Positions 1 through 7,954 of a stretch of DNA of 50,898 bases are shown here, one piece after another. This stretch comes from Aphanothece cf. minutissima CCALA 015. Its GTDB lineage: Bacteria > Cyanobacteriota > Cyanobacteriia > PCC-6307 > Cyanobiaceae. Position numbers and translations under genes: made by a program. The stretch covers positions 1 to 50,898 of the forward strand of contig PVWP01000014.1 of the NCBI GenBank assembly GCA_003003925.1. Direction: 5' to 3'. Within the stretch, counting starts at the first letter, position 1. Every line of letters starts with the position of its first letter. The notes below the pieces were generated by a model, which searched no databases, was not told the DNA's origin, and worked only from the letters and a program-made list of their open reading frames with translations.

Positions 1-27
1 TTCTGCCCCTGCGAGGGGGCGATGAGG

Positions 28-54
28 AAAAGCCACCCGAGGAGGGTGGCTTTT
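28..54 (+). terminator. Intrinsic terminator of a gene entering from the left
   Basis: A perfect stem is formed by AAAAGCCACCC (28-38) and GGGTGGCTTTT (44-54) around a 5-base loop, with flanking A and T runs, so it could work in both directions. A stop codon at 23-25 in the second forward frame is only two bases upstream, which suggests the end of a rightward gene lying mostly outside the window; too little is left to identify it. The roughly 150 bases between this hairpin and the gene at 203 hold nothing else I recognise. Confidence 0.75.
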
Positions 55-202
55 CTGTTGGCCACCACATCGGACAGCCCAAGGCAGCGGGCGGCTGAGG
101 GGGCCGGCGGCAACGGCCAGGCCAGGCTCCTGAACAGGCACAGCGCTGGGCAGGCCAGGATGCGGGAATGCTGCAGCTCCCACCCTTGATGATCGGTCTG
201 TT

Positions 203-1108
203 GTGAAATGGCGTCGTCGCCTCCGTCCGTTCTGGAAGGCCTATCTGTTGTGGCTGCGGGCGGACTGCGTTGATCTGAGCGCCGCTTTCGCGTACCACAC
301 ACTGCAGTCGTTCTTCCCCGCCCTGCTGATCGCGCTGTCGGTGGCCTCGCGGCTTCTCGGCCGGGACGTGGAGCGTTTCGATCGGCTGATCGTGCTGGTG
401 GGCCAGGTGCTGCCCGCGTCCGCCCTGCCGGGCTTCGAAGCCACCCTGCGGCGGTTCACCAACCAGGGATTCGGCGCCGGCATCCTCGGCCTGGTGCTTC
501 TGGCCCTCAGCGCCAGCAACATCTATCTCACACTCCAGCGCGGGGCCGATCGGCTCTGGTGGAATCGGCCCTTCGGGTTCGACCACCTGCGCTGGCAGGA
601 GCATGTGCGCCGGTTTTTGGCCCTGCGGTTGAAGGCCCTGGTGCTGCTGCTGTTCGTCGGCCTGCTCATCGTTGTCGACCAGCTCTTCAGCACGGTGCGC
701 CTGTTCGGCTCCAGGGGCTTCCATGACCAGCTCCAGGCCTTCCTGCCCGGACCCCTGCTGCGGCTCAGCTCCCTGTCCTTCGGGCTGGATCTGCTCGTCT
801 CCCTGCTGATCGGCTTCGGCGCCACCCTGCTGTTCCTCTGGATGCTGCCGTCGCGCCGGATCCCCTTCCGCCCGCTGATCCCCGGCGCCCTGCTGGTGAG
901 CGGCAGCCTCACCCTCTCCAACCTGCTGCTGGGCAGGAGTCTGCTCGCCCTCGGGTTCCGCTTCCAGGCCTACGGGGTGGTGGGGGGCGTGTTGCTGCTG
1001 ACGCTCTGGGTCTGGCTGGTGGGTGCCGTGCTGTACTTCGGCCAGTGCTTCAGTGTGGTGCTATCCGGCGGGGCAGCTGGGGGGCCATCGACACCTCTGC
1101 CCCGCTGA
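203..1108 (+). CDS. YihY/BrkB family inner-membrane protein
   Basis: A 301-residue integral membrane protein. It has the short basic N-terminus (MKWRRRLR) and the early motif AAFAYHTLQSFFPALL that characterise the YihY/virulence factor BrkB family. About six hydrophobic segments follow, near residues 27-50, 88-108, 142-165, 190-215, 222-245 and 255-285. Family members were once called RNase BN by mistake; their real role is unclear, with export or membrane organisation suggested. The start is GTG at 203; no better in-frame start is seen. It stands alone, with small membrane proteins downstream on the same strand. The family call is secure and the function unknown. Confidence 0.85.
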   Translation: MKWRRRLRPFWKAYLLWLRADCVDLSAAFAYHTLQSFFPALLIALSVASRLLGRDVERFDRLIVLVGQVLPASALPGFEATLRRFTNQGFGAGILGLVLLALSASNIYLTLQRGADRLWWNRPFGFDHLRWQEHVRRFLALRLKALVLLLFVGLLIVVDQLFSTVRLFGSRGFHDQLQAFLPGPLLRLSSLSFGLDLLVSLLIGFGATLLFLWMLPSRRIPFRPLIPGALLVSGSLTLSNLLLGRSLLALGFRFQAYGVVGGVLLLTLWVWLVGAVLYFGQCFSVVLSGGAAGGPSTPLPR

Positions 1109-1145
1109 GGATCGGCCCGTTTCGGGTCAGGATGGAAGGGTCTGA

Positions 1146-1394
1146 TTGGATGGACCCTTGGCCAAGCCTGCCCTCCGGATCCCCCCTCTGCCGGCCAGCC
1201 TGGCGCTGGTCTCGATGGCGGTGGGCGCGGTCGTGCTGATCGGTCTCACCACCCTGGCGTTGATTCCGCTGCTCGTGGGTCTGGGCCTGCTGGCGGCCTG
1301 GGTCGTGGCGGCCCTGCTGCTGGGCTGGGCTGGCCTCGAGGGCCTGGCGGCTCTGGAGCGCTGGATCGAGAACGATCCACGCTTCCAGCGCTGA
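1146..1394 (+). CDS. Small two-helix membrane protein
   Basis: An 82-residue protein, almost entirely hydrophobic between residues 18 and 66 (LALVSMAVGAVVLIG and following, then LLAAWVVAALLLGWAGLEGL). It ends in a short charged tail (ERWIENDPRFQR). Two transmembrane helices with the tail in the cytoplasm is the simplest reading. No family is recognised. The start is written as TTG at 1146; an ATG at 1215 is an alternative that would remove the N-terminal 23 residues. Its stop TGA (1392-1394) shares one base with the ATG of the next gene (TGATG), so the pair is almost certainly co-translated. Confidence 0.65.
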   Translation: MDGPLAKPALRIPPLPASLALVSMAVGAVVLIGLTTLALIPLLVGLGLLAAWVVAALLLGWAGLEGLAALERWIENDPRFQR

Positions 1395-1816
1395 TGGAAC
1401 GGCGCATCCCCTGGCTGTGGATCGGCGTGGCGGCGGCGCTGCTGTTGATCCCCACCTCCGCCGGCCGCCTGCTGCTTGACGTCATCGGCGGACTCACCCT
1501 CACCCTGCTGCTCCTGCCCCTGCTGGCGGGAGGAGTCGCCCTGATCGGCTGGCAGCTGCTTCGGCGCCGCCTGCGCACCTGTCCCAGCTGCGGCTTCGCC
1601 AGCCTCGGCACCGACGTCTGCCCGGCCTGCGGCAGTCCCTTCGCCGCTGGCGATACCCCTGCATCGGCGCCGGGGGAACCGTCCGGTTTCATCTTCTGGG
1701 GACCCCGCTCCCCTGCCGAGATCGATGCCCGCGACGTGACCATCAATGTCGACGCGGTCGATGTGGAGACCACGTCCAGCGGCGATACGGGTGGTCGCCA
1801 GGGTGATGGGTTCTGA
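1394..1816 (+). CDS. Membrane-anchored zinc-ribbon protein
   Basis: A 140-residue protein with two hydrophobic segments (residues about 7-20 and 28-53). A compact zinc ribbon follows: CPSC at 63-66 and CPAC at 76-79, nine residues apart. The C-terminal 60 residues are polar and Gly/Ser/Asp-rich. The layout implies a membrane hairpin holding a cytosolic metal-binding knuckle. It overlaps the preceding small membrane protein by one base, so the two probably form a complex or at least one transcript. I know no specific family; zinc ribbons of this kind often mediate protein contacts rather than catalysis. It converges on the leftward gene ending at 1820. Confidence 0.7.
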   Translation: MERRIPWLWIGVAAALLLIPTSAGRLLLDVIGGLTLTLLLLPLLAGGVALIGWQLLRRRLRTCPSCGFASLGTDVCPACGSPFAAGDTPASAPGEPSGFIFWGPRSPAEIDARDVTINVDAVDVETTSSGDTGGRQGDGF

Positions 1817-1819
1817 GCC

Positions 1820-2227
1820 CTAACCAGCCGACTCCGGCACGGCCGGGCTGAGGCGAGCCAGCTCCAGCAGCCGACGTTCGCGCAGATGGAGGAACAGGGG
1901 CGCCCCGAACGCGAAGGCGATCGTCACGCAGCTCAGCAGGACCCAGCCCAGCCCCCGCATGCCGAGGCGGCGGCTCTCGCGCACCATCCAGATCGTGACG
2001 GCCGTTGCCCCGATCGCCAGATCGCTGGAGAGGGAGCGGGCGGCTGGATTGGCGTTGGCCTGGCGGATGAACAATCCCAGATCGAAGGCCGAGCCTGCGC
2101 TGCGGATGAACTCCAGATTGGCCAGCCAGGGGAGCACCCCACCGGCGACGGCCAGCAGCAGATAGATCCAGGCGATCCAGCTGAGGCCGCCGGGGCCGCT
2201 CCGGGTGGACGTGGCGTCGTCACTCAT
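1820..2227 (-). CDS. DUF2834-like membrane protein
   Basis: A 135-residue membrane protein with about four hydrophobic segments. The pattern is that of DUF2834 proteins of cyanobacteria and proteobacteria: an N-terminal helix ending in LPW, a loop with FIRQANANPAA, then DLAIGATAVTIWMVRESRRLGM and a final APLFLHLRERR. Function is unknown. I chose ATG at 2227 because its ATGA overlap with the xseB stop gives a natural coupled start. A longer reading from 2272 would run back into xseB and adds only low-complexity residues. It is the last gene of the xseA-xseB cluster. Confidence 0.8.
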   Translation of the reverse strand: MSDDATSTRSGPGGLSWIAWIYLLLAVAGGVLPWLANLEFIRSAGSAFDLGLFIRQANANPAARSLSSDLAIGATAVTIWMVRESRRLGMRGLGWVLLSCVTIAFAFGAPLFLHLRERRLLELARLSPAVPESAG

Positions 2228-2577
2228 GGGGTGTAGGGCGTGGGGGCCAGATCTGGCTGGCCGGGATCCCATTGCATCACCTGCTGCTCCACCCGGGCCA
2301 GCACCGCCTCGCAGCGTTCGGCATAGGCCAGGGCCCGGCGGTAGAGACCGGCCATCGCCTCCACATCCAGATCCTGGTCCTGCAGCTGGGCCAGGCAGAG
2401 CTCGAGAGCCGTCTGGGCTTCCCGGAAGCTCAGCCCCTGGGCCACGTCGCTCCCATCGTCTTCCTCGTCCGCCCCGTGTCCTTGGGTTCCACCGGTCCGA
2501 GCGCCATCGGCGTCCAGGCCGGAGAGCTGGACCTTGGCCTTGGCGGAAGCGCCGGCTCGGGGGGAGGGTTTGGCCAT
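2224..2577 (-). CDS. xseB: Exodeoxyribonuclease VII small subunit
   Basis: A 117-residue protein whose C-terminal half (LSFREAQTALELCLAQLQDQ, then AGLYRRALAYAERCEAVLARVEQ) matches the short helical-hairpin XseB family. Several XseB chains bind the long coiled-coil arm of XseA to form exonuclease VII, which trims single-stranded DNA in both directions. The N-terminal 45 residues are a Lys/Ala/Gly/Asp-rich extension not seen in the typical 70-80 residue protein. The start is ATG at 2577 (MAKPSP); an ATG four codons upstream is possible. It lies 91 bases downstream of xseA and shares ATGA with the next gene. Confidence 0.88.
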   Translation of the reverse strand: MAKPSPRAGASAKAKVQLSGLDADGARTGGTQGHGADEEDDGSDVAQGLSFREAQTALELCLAQLQDQDLDVEAMAGLYRRALAYAERCEAVLARVEQQVMQWDPGQPDLAPTPYTP

Positions 2578-2668
2578 GGGAGTGGGCAAGGACGGAAACG
2601 GTGGGAGCCAGCCGGAACGACGGGCCGATGGGAGAAAAGGACGCTGGGGCGCTGTCCCGGGCCCGGTC

Positions 2669-3859
2669 TCAGGGACCTGGCCCGTCCGGCTCGATGGCCT
2701 GCACCTGCAGGTTCACCCGACCATCCGCCAGCTCGGCGGTGATACCTGCCCCTGGCCGCACCTGGCTCACCGAGCGCAGCAGGCGACCATCGCCATCCCG
2801 AAGCAGGCTGAAGCCCCTGGCCAGGAGATGCCGCGGCGAGAGCGCCTGCAGCAGCTGCCGTCGCTGGTCCAGCCACTGGCGCCGCTGGTTCAGCAGACCG
2901 GCGGGGTGCAGCAGGTGCAGCTGCTCCTGCCGTGCGCTCAGCCGTTGACGGGCCGAGGCGACGCGGAGTGCCAGGGTCCGTTGCAAGTGGCCGCGCTCCT
3001 GCTCCAGGGCCCGGATCACCTGGCTGCGATCCGGCAGCAGGGCCACCAGGGCGGCCGTGGGCGTGGCCGCCCGGTAGTCGGCCACCAGATCGGCAATGGT
3101 CACGTCATCTTCATGGCCGATGCCGCAGATGACGGGCCAGCGACAGGCCGCCAGGCAGCGGGCCAGGGACTCCCCGTCGAAGACGGCCAGATCCTCCCGG
3201 CTGCCTCCGCCGCGGGCCAGCACCAGGGCCTCGATGCCGAGGTGGTCGGCCTGGGCGCCCAGGCTCTCGATGGCGGCCACGATCTGGGCTTCCACGTTCC
3301 CCTGCACGGGGATCGGCACCACCAGCAGGTCGGTGGCGGGCCAGCGCTCACGGGCGGTGCGCAGCATGTCGGCCAGGGCGGCGCTGGGCACGCTGGTGAG
3401 CAGGGCGATGCGCCGGGGCCAGCGGGGCAGCGGTCGCTTCCGTTCCGGGTCGAGGAGCCCCTCCGGCTCCAGCCGGCTGCGCACCTGCTCGAACTGGCGC
3501 AGGACGGTGGTCAGGCTGGGGCGCACATCCAGCACCTGCACCGTGAGGCTGGCCCGAGCGGCCCAGAAGTTGAGCTTGCCGACCACCACCACCCCATCCC
3601 CCTCCTGGGGCACGAAGCTGAGCTTCTGCAGCTGGGACGACCAGATCACCCCCTGGATGCTGGCCTGGCCGTCGACGAGGGTCAGCCAGAGATGGCCCTT
3701 CTTCTGCTGGGGGCGCCCCACGGTGGCCTCCAGCAGGAAGCGGGGGGCGAAGCCCCGCTCCAGCAGGGCACCGATGGCCTGGTTGAGCTCGGCGACCGTG
3801 TAGCGGGGGATGCCGTCGTGCTGGCGGGGGGACGCACTGCTGCCAGGGACCGTGAGCAT
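2669..3859 (-). CDS. xseA: Exodeoxyribonuclease VII large subunit
   Basis: A 396-residue XseA. An N-terminal OB fold (about residues 17-115; YTVAELNQAIGALLE and LTLVDGQASIQGVIW) is followed by the catalytic domain. That domain carries ALLTSVPSAALADMLRTA, the ARGGGSREDLAVFDGE block and GIGHEDDVTIADLVADYRA, the conserved Gly-His-Asp signature of the family. A shorter C-terminal coiled arm (ERGHLQRTLALRV and following) and a final GFSLLRDGDGRLL repeat complete it. It digests single-stranded DNA to short oligonucleotides with XseB and takes part in repair. ATG at 3859 gives a normal N-terminus. Confidence 0.95.
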   Translation of the reverse strand: MLTVPGSSASPRQHDGIPRYTVAELNQAIGALLERGFAPRFLLEATVGRPQQKKGHLWLTLVDGQASIQGVIWSSQLQKLSFVPQEGDGVVVVGKLNFWAARASLTVQVLDVRPSLTTVLRQFEQVRSRLEPEGLLDPERKRPLPRWPRRIALLTSVPSAALADMLRTARERWPATDLLVVPIPVQGNVEAQIVAAIESLGAQADHLGIEALVLARGGGSREDLAVFDGESLARCLAACRWPVICGIGHEDDVTIADLVADYRAATPTAALVALLPDRSQVIRALEQERGHLQRTLALRVASARQRLSARQEQLHLLHPAGLLNQRRQWLDQRRQLLQALSPRHLLARGFSLLRDGDGRLLRSVSQVRPGAGITAELADGRVNLQVQAIEPDGPGP

Positions 3860-3863
3860 GGAT

Positions 3864-4058
3864 TCAGTGCTTAAGCTGGCGGTAGCAGAGCCACCAGTAG
3901 AGGCTGAGCAGGCCAGCCACCAGGGCCACGGCCCGGCCCATGGGATGGTCGATGCGCACGAGCCCGGCGCCGGCGATCACAAGGGCGCTACTGAGCAGCC
4001 TGGCGCCGTCGCGACGGTTTCCCACATAGAAGCGGGGAGCGGTGGCGGAAGGGGCCAT
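3864..4058 (-). CDS. Small conserved membrane protein
   Basis: A 64-residue protein with an N-terminal polar segment (FYVGNRRDGARLL) and two hydrophobic stretches, about residues 22-35 and 42-58 (RAVALVAGLLSLYWWLCYRQ). It sits four bases upstream of the xseA start on the same strand, so it is probably translated from the same message. I do not recognise a named family, though small two-helix proteins of this look are common in picocyanobacteria. Confidence 0.65.
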   Translation of the reverse strand: MAPSATAPRFYVGNRRDGARLLSSALVIAGAGLVRIDHPMGRAVALVAGLLSLYWWLCYRQLKH

Positions 4059-4121
4059 CGGAGGGCGCTGCCTGGCGAAGAGTTCAACCTAGGACCGCCC
4101 GGCGCAGCCTCCTGGCCCACG

Positions 4122-4146
4122 AAAAAGCCGCCGGTGGGCCGGCGGC
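4122..4146 (-). terminator. Intrinsic terminator downstream of hli
   Basis: Read leftward, the stem GCCGCCGG / CCGGCGGC (arms 4139-4146 and 4127-4134, four-base loop) is followed by five T residues (A run 4122-4126 on the given strand). It lies 54 bases past the hli stop and would end a monocistronic hli transcript before the next leftward gene. Confidence 0.75.
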
Positions 4147-4199
4147 CTGCCCCTTGGACGGGTCCCAGGGGCGATGGTGCTGGAGGAGACAGCCGGGCC

Positions 4200-4346
4200 T
4201 CAGCCGAGGCCGACCTGGGCCAGAATGCCCTGGCCGGTGAGAATTTCGGTCGCCAGCCCGATCACGAAGCCCATCATGGCCAGGCGGCCGTTCCAGGTTT
4301 CGGCGAAGTTGACGAAGCCGAAGCGGGGCTGGGAAGCGTCAGACAT
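4200..4346 (-). CDS. hli: High-light-inducible chlorophyll-binding protein (Hli/SCP)
   Basis: A 48-residue single-helix protein with the Hli signature AETWNGRLAMMGFVIGL (Glu and Asn as chlorophyll ligands, then the AMxGF helix) and the usual tail ILTGQGILAQVGLG. It lacks the longer N-terminus of the other Hli class. Hli proteins dimerise in the thylakoid membrane, bind chlorophyll and carotenoid, and quench excess energy or hold chlorophyll during photosystem II assembly and repair. The ATG at 4346 is preceded by a purine-rich GAGGGA about nine bases upstream. It has its own terminator and a divergent spacer of 111 bases, as expected for a stress-regulated single gene. It is the clearest sign that the organism is a cyanobacterium. 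Confidence 0.95.
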   Translation of the reverse strand: MSDASQPRFGFVNFAETWNGRLAMMGFVIGLATEILTGQGILAQVGLG

Positions 4347-4457
4347 GGAAGGATCCCTCGGAGGAGCCCTGACTGTAACGAAACATGGAGCGGACTTGAC
4401 AGTGGCAGGGGCTACAACGGCGGGTGTGGGTTGCACGGTTGACAGTCGGGCCTGGCC
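4347..4457. promoter_or_regulatory. Divergent regulatory spacer between hli and the HAD phosphatase
   Basis: This spacer holds a TGTAACGAAACATGGAGCG block (4374-4392; read toward hli it contains GTTTCGTTACA) that recurs with one mismatch at 36467-36485. It also holds two TTGACAGT boxes (from about 4396 and 4439), each a perfect -35 hexamer on the plus strand. I see no convincing matched -10. GTTACA resembles the half-site bound by the cyanobacterial response regulator RpaB, which controls hli genes in other cyanobacteria, but the second half-site at 10-base spacing is not evident. Confidence 0.35.
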
Positions 4458-5345
4458 ATGGCAATGAGGCCTCTGCCGGGGCAGGCCTCGGGCGCGGATG
4501 CCGGCCCCGGCACCGTCTGGGGGCCCGGGCTGGAGGAGCGCCGGCGGGCGCCCCGGACCCGCCTCCAGGGCCATCTCGCCGCCCCCCTGCCCAGGCAGAG
4601 CGAACTCGTGCTGGTCACCGACCTCGATGGCACCCTGCTGGAGGGGACCGTCCCCACCCGCCGCCGGCTCTACCGATGGCTGGCCTCCCAGCGCCACCGG
4701 GTGCTGCAGGTGTTCAGCACCGGCCGGGACCTGCGCTCCGTCGCCCGGCTGCTGGCTTCGGAGGCCGCCCTGGGACTCCATCCCCCCCACGTGGTGATCG
4801 GCGATGTGGGCTGCACCGTGGCCTGTGGTGCCAGCCTCACCCCCCTGCCCCTGGCCCTGGAGCCGATCGAGGCCCTCTGGCGGGGCCGGGCGGAGAAGGT
4901 GCTGCCCCTGCTGGCGCTGCTGCCGGGGCTGTCACCCGAGCCCCTCAGCACCGACCGGCGCCTGGCCTATGGCATCGACCCCCTGCGGCTGGACACCAGT
5001 CGGCTGGCGGCCATTGAGGCCCACGGGGTGGATTGCCTGGTGTCCGGCGACAAGTACCTCGACGTGCTGCCGGCCGGCGTCAACAAGGGCAGCACCCTGC
5101 TGGGCCTGCTGGAGTGGCTGGAGCTGGAGCCCGCCCGGGTGGTCACCGCCGGGGATTCCCTCAATGATCTGGCCATGTTCGAGACCGGCCTGCAGAGCGT
5201 CATGGTGGGCAATGCCGAGCCCGGCCTGGTGCGGGCCCTGCCGGGGCTGGCCCGCACCTACCGCGCCCGCGCCCATGGCTGCCTGGGCATCCTGGAAGGA
5301 CTGCGCCACTTTGGCTTCGGCCATCTGCTTGACGGTCTGCCCTAG
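4458..5345 (+). CDS. HAD-IIB phosphatase, sucrose-phosphate phosphatase-like
   Basis: A 295-residue HAD hydrolase of subfamily IIB. Motif I is VTDLDGTLLEG (about 53-63), motif II lies in VFSTGRD (about 85-91), the motif III lysine in GVNKGSTL, and motif IV is AGDSLNDLAMF. The cap region (PHVVIGDVGCTVACG) resembles sucrose-6-phosphate phosphatase and the related glucosylglycerate or mannosylglycerate phosphatases, which make compatible solutes in picocyanobacteria. No sugar synthase is adjacent, so the substrate cannot be set. The first 48 residues are low-complexity and probably disordered; no alternative start codon is obvious, so ATG 4458 is kept. Confidence 0.8.
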   Translation: MAMRPLPGQASGADAGPGTVWGPGLEERRRAPRTRLQGHLAAPLPRQSELVLVTDLDGTLLEGTVPTRRRLYRWLASQRHRVLQVFSTGRDLRSVARLLASEAALGLHPPHVVIGDVGCTVACGASLTPLPLALEPIEALWRGRAEKVLPLLALLPGLSPEPLSTDRRLAYGIDPLRLDTSRLAAIEAHGVDCLVSGDKYLDVLPAGVNKGSTLLGLLEWLELEPARVVTAGDSLNDLAMFETGLQSVMVGNAEPGLVRALPGLARTYRARAHGCLGILEGLRHFGFGHLLDGLP

Positions 5346-5356
5346 GGAGGGCCCCC

Positions 5357-7954
5357 TCAGCGACGCTCCCCGCGCGCTTCCCGCGCCAGGCCCGCCTTGG
5401 TGCGGGCGCTGGCAACGCCCTGGCGGGGATCCTCGGGCCAGGGGTGGCGGGGGTAGCGGCCGCGCAGCTCGCGGCGCACCTCGGCGTAGCCCTGGCTCCA
5501 GAAGCCGGCCAGGTCGCTGGTGACCGCCGCCGGGCGTCCCGCCGGTGACAGCAGCTCCACCCGCACCGCCAGCCGGCCGTCCAGCACCGTCGGCCCTTCA
5601 ACACAGCCGAACATCTCCTGCAGCTTCACGGCCAGCACCGGCGTGCCGCTGCCGTAGTCCAGCGGCACCCGGCGGCCGGAGGGCACTGGCTGGCTGAGGG
5701 GCAGCAGCCGATCCAGCTCCCGGCGCAGGGACCAATCCAGATCCCCCCAGAGGATCTCCGCCAGGTCGAGCTGCTGCAGATCCTGGAGACTGCGCAGGCC
5801 GCCGAGGTGGGGCCCCAGCCAGGCCCCCGGGTCCTGCCCGAGCCGTTCCGGTGAACGGTCTGGCCAGGGCGCCCCCAGGTGCCGGTGGGCCAGCATCAGG
5901 CGCTGCTGCAGCTGGCGGCTGGTGCGGCACCAGGGGAGCACCTCCAGTCCGACCCGTTCAAGGCCCTCCAGCAGGGCCCGCTCCACCAGCTCGCCGCTGG
6001 CATCCGGCCAGGGGCGGCGCTCCAGCACCAGCGCCCCGCTGCGCCGCAGCCGCTCGCAGCGCACCCGCTGGTCGGTGCCATCCCAGCGGGCTTCGGTCAC
6101 CTCCTCGATCTCCTCCGCCACCAGCTCCTCCAGGCCGCTGCGGGAGAGGGCCACCGCCAGCCGCACCCGGGCCTCCTGCCCCTGGCCGTCGACGCTGGCG
6201 ATCGCCAGGGCTTCGGCGGCGGCAAGGGGATCCCCCGGGGGGAGCACGGCGCCGCGACCGCCGCGCATCAGGAAGCGCCCATCGCCCCGGCCCCGGCCCA
6301 GGGCCAGCCGTTCCGGGTAGGCCCAGGCCAGCAGCTGGGCGGCACGAACGTCGTCAGACCCGTCCGGGGGATCGTCGCGGCCGCCGCCGCAGGAGCCACC
6401 GCGGGATGTGCCGCCGTCGACCACCGCCGGCTTCGACGCGGCCGACCCCTGGCGGAGCTGGCGCAGCAGCTGGGCCTGGAGGCTGCTCCAGGGGCCCCGG
6501 CCCGCCGACGGCCCGCTCCCCTCCGGCCCGGGGCGGCGCAGCAGCCAGTCGAGGCGCCGCATCAGATCGCTGCCGGCCTCGCGGCGATCGAGGGGATCGC
6601 GCTCGCTGAGCAGCACGGCCACCGCCGTGGCGAGCGACTCCCAGCCCCTGTCGGCGGCCCGCAGCAGCATGTGGGCCAGGCGCGGATGCAGGCCGAGACG
6701 GGCCATGGCCCGCCCGTGCGGGCTGATGCGCCCCTGGCCATCGACGGCCCCGAGCTGCCGCAGCAGGCCCTGGGCCTCTTCGAGGGGCCGGCGGGGGGGC
6801 GCGGTGAGCCAGGGCAGGCCGTCGTCCTCCGCGGCACCCCATTCCGCCAGCTGCAGGGCGATCGGCAGGGGATCCACCTCGAGCAGCTCCGGTGGATCGA
6901 AGGTGGGCCGTCGCTGCTGCTCCGCCGGCGACCAGAGCCGTACACATCGCCCGGGGCCCAGCCGGCCGGCCCGACCCCGTCGTTGCTCGGCACTGGCCTG
7001 GCTCGCGGGCTGGGTGACCAGCCCATCCATACCCGTGGCCGGGTCGAAGCGGCTGCGTCGGCTCAGACCGCCGTCGATGACCAGGGTCACCGCCGCGATC
7101 GTGAGCGAGCTTTCCGCCACCGACGTGGCCAGCACCACCTTCCCCATCCCCCCCCGGGGGGCCGCGATCGCCTGGCCCTGGGCCGCCAGCGGCAGCTGGC
7201 CGTGCAGGAGGGCCACCTCCAGCCCCTCGCCCCAAGGGGTGGTCTCGATGGCCCGCCGTGCCGTCTCCAGCTCCCCCAGGCCGGGCAGGAACACCAGCGC
7301 GGTGCCCCTGGGCTCGGGTTCGACCAGCCAGTGGCCTTCCAGCGCTCGCAGCACCTGGCGCTCCAGCCGCTCGTCCGGCCGCGGCGGCTGGTAGGCCACC
7401 GCCACCGGATGACTGCGGCCTTCGCAGCTGATCACGCTGGCCCCATCCAGCTGGGCGGCCAGGGGCGCCAGATCGAGGGTGGCGGACATCACCAGCAGCC
7501 TCAGCTCGGGACGCAGCAGGCTGCGGGCCTGACGCACCATGGCCAGGGCCAGATCCGCCTCGGCCTGGCGCTCATGGAATTCGTCGAAGATGACGCAGGC
7601 CACCCCGTCGAGGGCGGGATCGGCCTGGAGCCGGCGCAGAAACAGCCCCGCAGTGACCACCTCCAGCCGGGTGGCCGCCGAGGTACGCGACTCCAGTCGC
7701 ACGCTGTAGCCCACACGCCCGCCGACGTTTTCACCGAGGCTGGCGGCGAGGCGCTGGGCGGCATTCCGGGCCGCCAGCCGCCGCGGCTCCAGCAGCAGCA
7801 GGCGGCCCTCCGGGCCGAGGCTCTCCAGCAGGGCGAGGGGAACCCGGGTGGTCTTGCCGGCGCCGGGTTCGGCCTGGAGCAGGAGGGTGGCCCCGGGCCC
7901 GAGGGCCGCGGTGATGGCCGCGAGGCGACCGTCGATGGGCAGGGGCGGGTTCAG
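5357..7954 (-). CDS. hrpB: ATP-dependent helicase HrpB
   Basis: A DEAH-type helicase of 865 residues if started at CTG 7954. Order: Walker A EPGAGKTTRVPLALL (Lys 34), LEPRRLAARNAAQRLA, DEFHER (about 124-129), MSATLD, the second RecA domain with ATSVAESSLTI and QRRGRAGR, a winged-helix/HA2-like region, and the C-terminal HrpB domain ending in GRYPRHPWPEDP. The cellular role of HrpB is poorly known. The first ATG, GTG or TTG in frame is GTG 7714, but starting there would delete Walker A and motif Ia. The frame stays open upstream to CTG 7954, which overlaps the stop of the previous gene as CTGA. I infer coupled initiation at CTG, or an unusual start. It converges with the phosphatase gene, 11 bases apart. 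Confidence 0.88.
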   Translation of the reverse strand: MNPPLPIDGRLAAITAALGPGATLLLQAEPGAGKTTRVPLALLESLGPEGRLLLLEPRRLAARNAAQRLAASLGENVGGRVGYSVRLESRTSAATRLEVVTAGLFLRRLQADPALDGVACVIFDEFHERQAEADLALAMVRQARSLLRPELRLLVMSATLDLAPLAAQLDGASVISCEGRSHPVAVAYQPPRPDERLERQVLRALEGHWLVEPEPRGTALVFLPGLGELETARRAIETTPWGEGLEVALLHGQLPLAAQGQAIAAPRGGMGKVVLATSVAESSLTIAAVTLVIDGGLSRRSRFDPATGMDGLVTQPASQASAEQRRGRAGRLGPGRCVRLWSPAEQQRRPTFDPPELLEVDPLPIALQLAEWGAAEDDGLPWLTAPPRRPLEEAQGLLRQLGAVDGQGRISPHGRAMARLGLHPRLAHMLLRAADRGWESLATAVAVLLSERDPLDRREAGSDLMRRLDWLLRRPGPEGSGPSAGRGPWSSLQAQLLRQLRQGSAASKPAVVDGGTSRGGSCGGGRDDPPDGSDDVRAAQLLAWAYPERLALGRGRGDGRFLMRGGRGAVLPPGDPLAAAEALAIASVDGQGQEARVRLAVALSRSGLEELVAEEIEEVTEARWDGTDQRVRCERLRRSGALVLERRPWPDASGELVERALLEGLERVGLEVLPWCRTSRQLQQRLMLAHRHLGAPWPDRSPERLGQDPGAWLGPHLGGLRSLQDLQQLDLAEILWGDLDWSLRRELDRLLPLSQPVPSGRRVPLDYGSGTPVLAVKLQEMFGCVEGPTVLDGRLAVRVELLSPAGRPAAVTSDLAGFWSQGYAEVRRELRGRYPRHPWPEDPRQGVASARTKAGLAREARGERR

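Noticed and set aside
2534..3874. 446-residue plus-strand frame over xseA
   Set aside because: Antisense to a complete xseA and without any recognisable domain.
4396..4444. TTGACA boxes as a complete sigma-70 promoter for the phosphatase gene
   Set aside because: No -10 hexamer lies at 16-18 bases from either box; the nearest TACAAC is only 11 bases away.
7714..7954. Frameshift or pseudogene explanation for hrpB
   Set aside because: All helicase motifs, including Walker A, are in a single uninterrupted frame; only the start codon is unusual.
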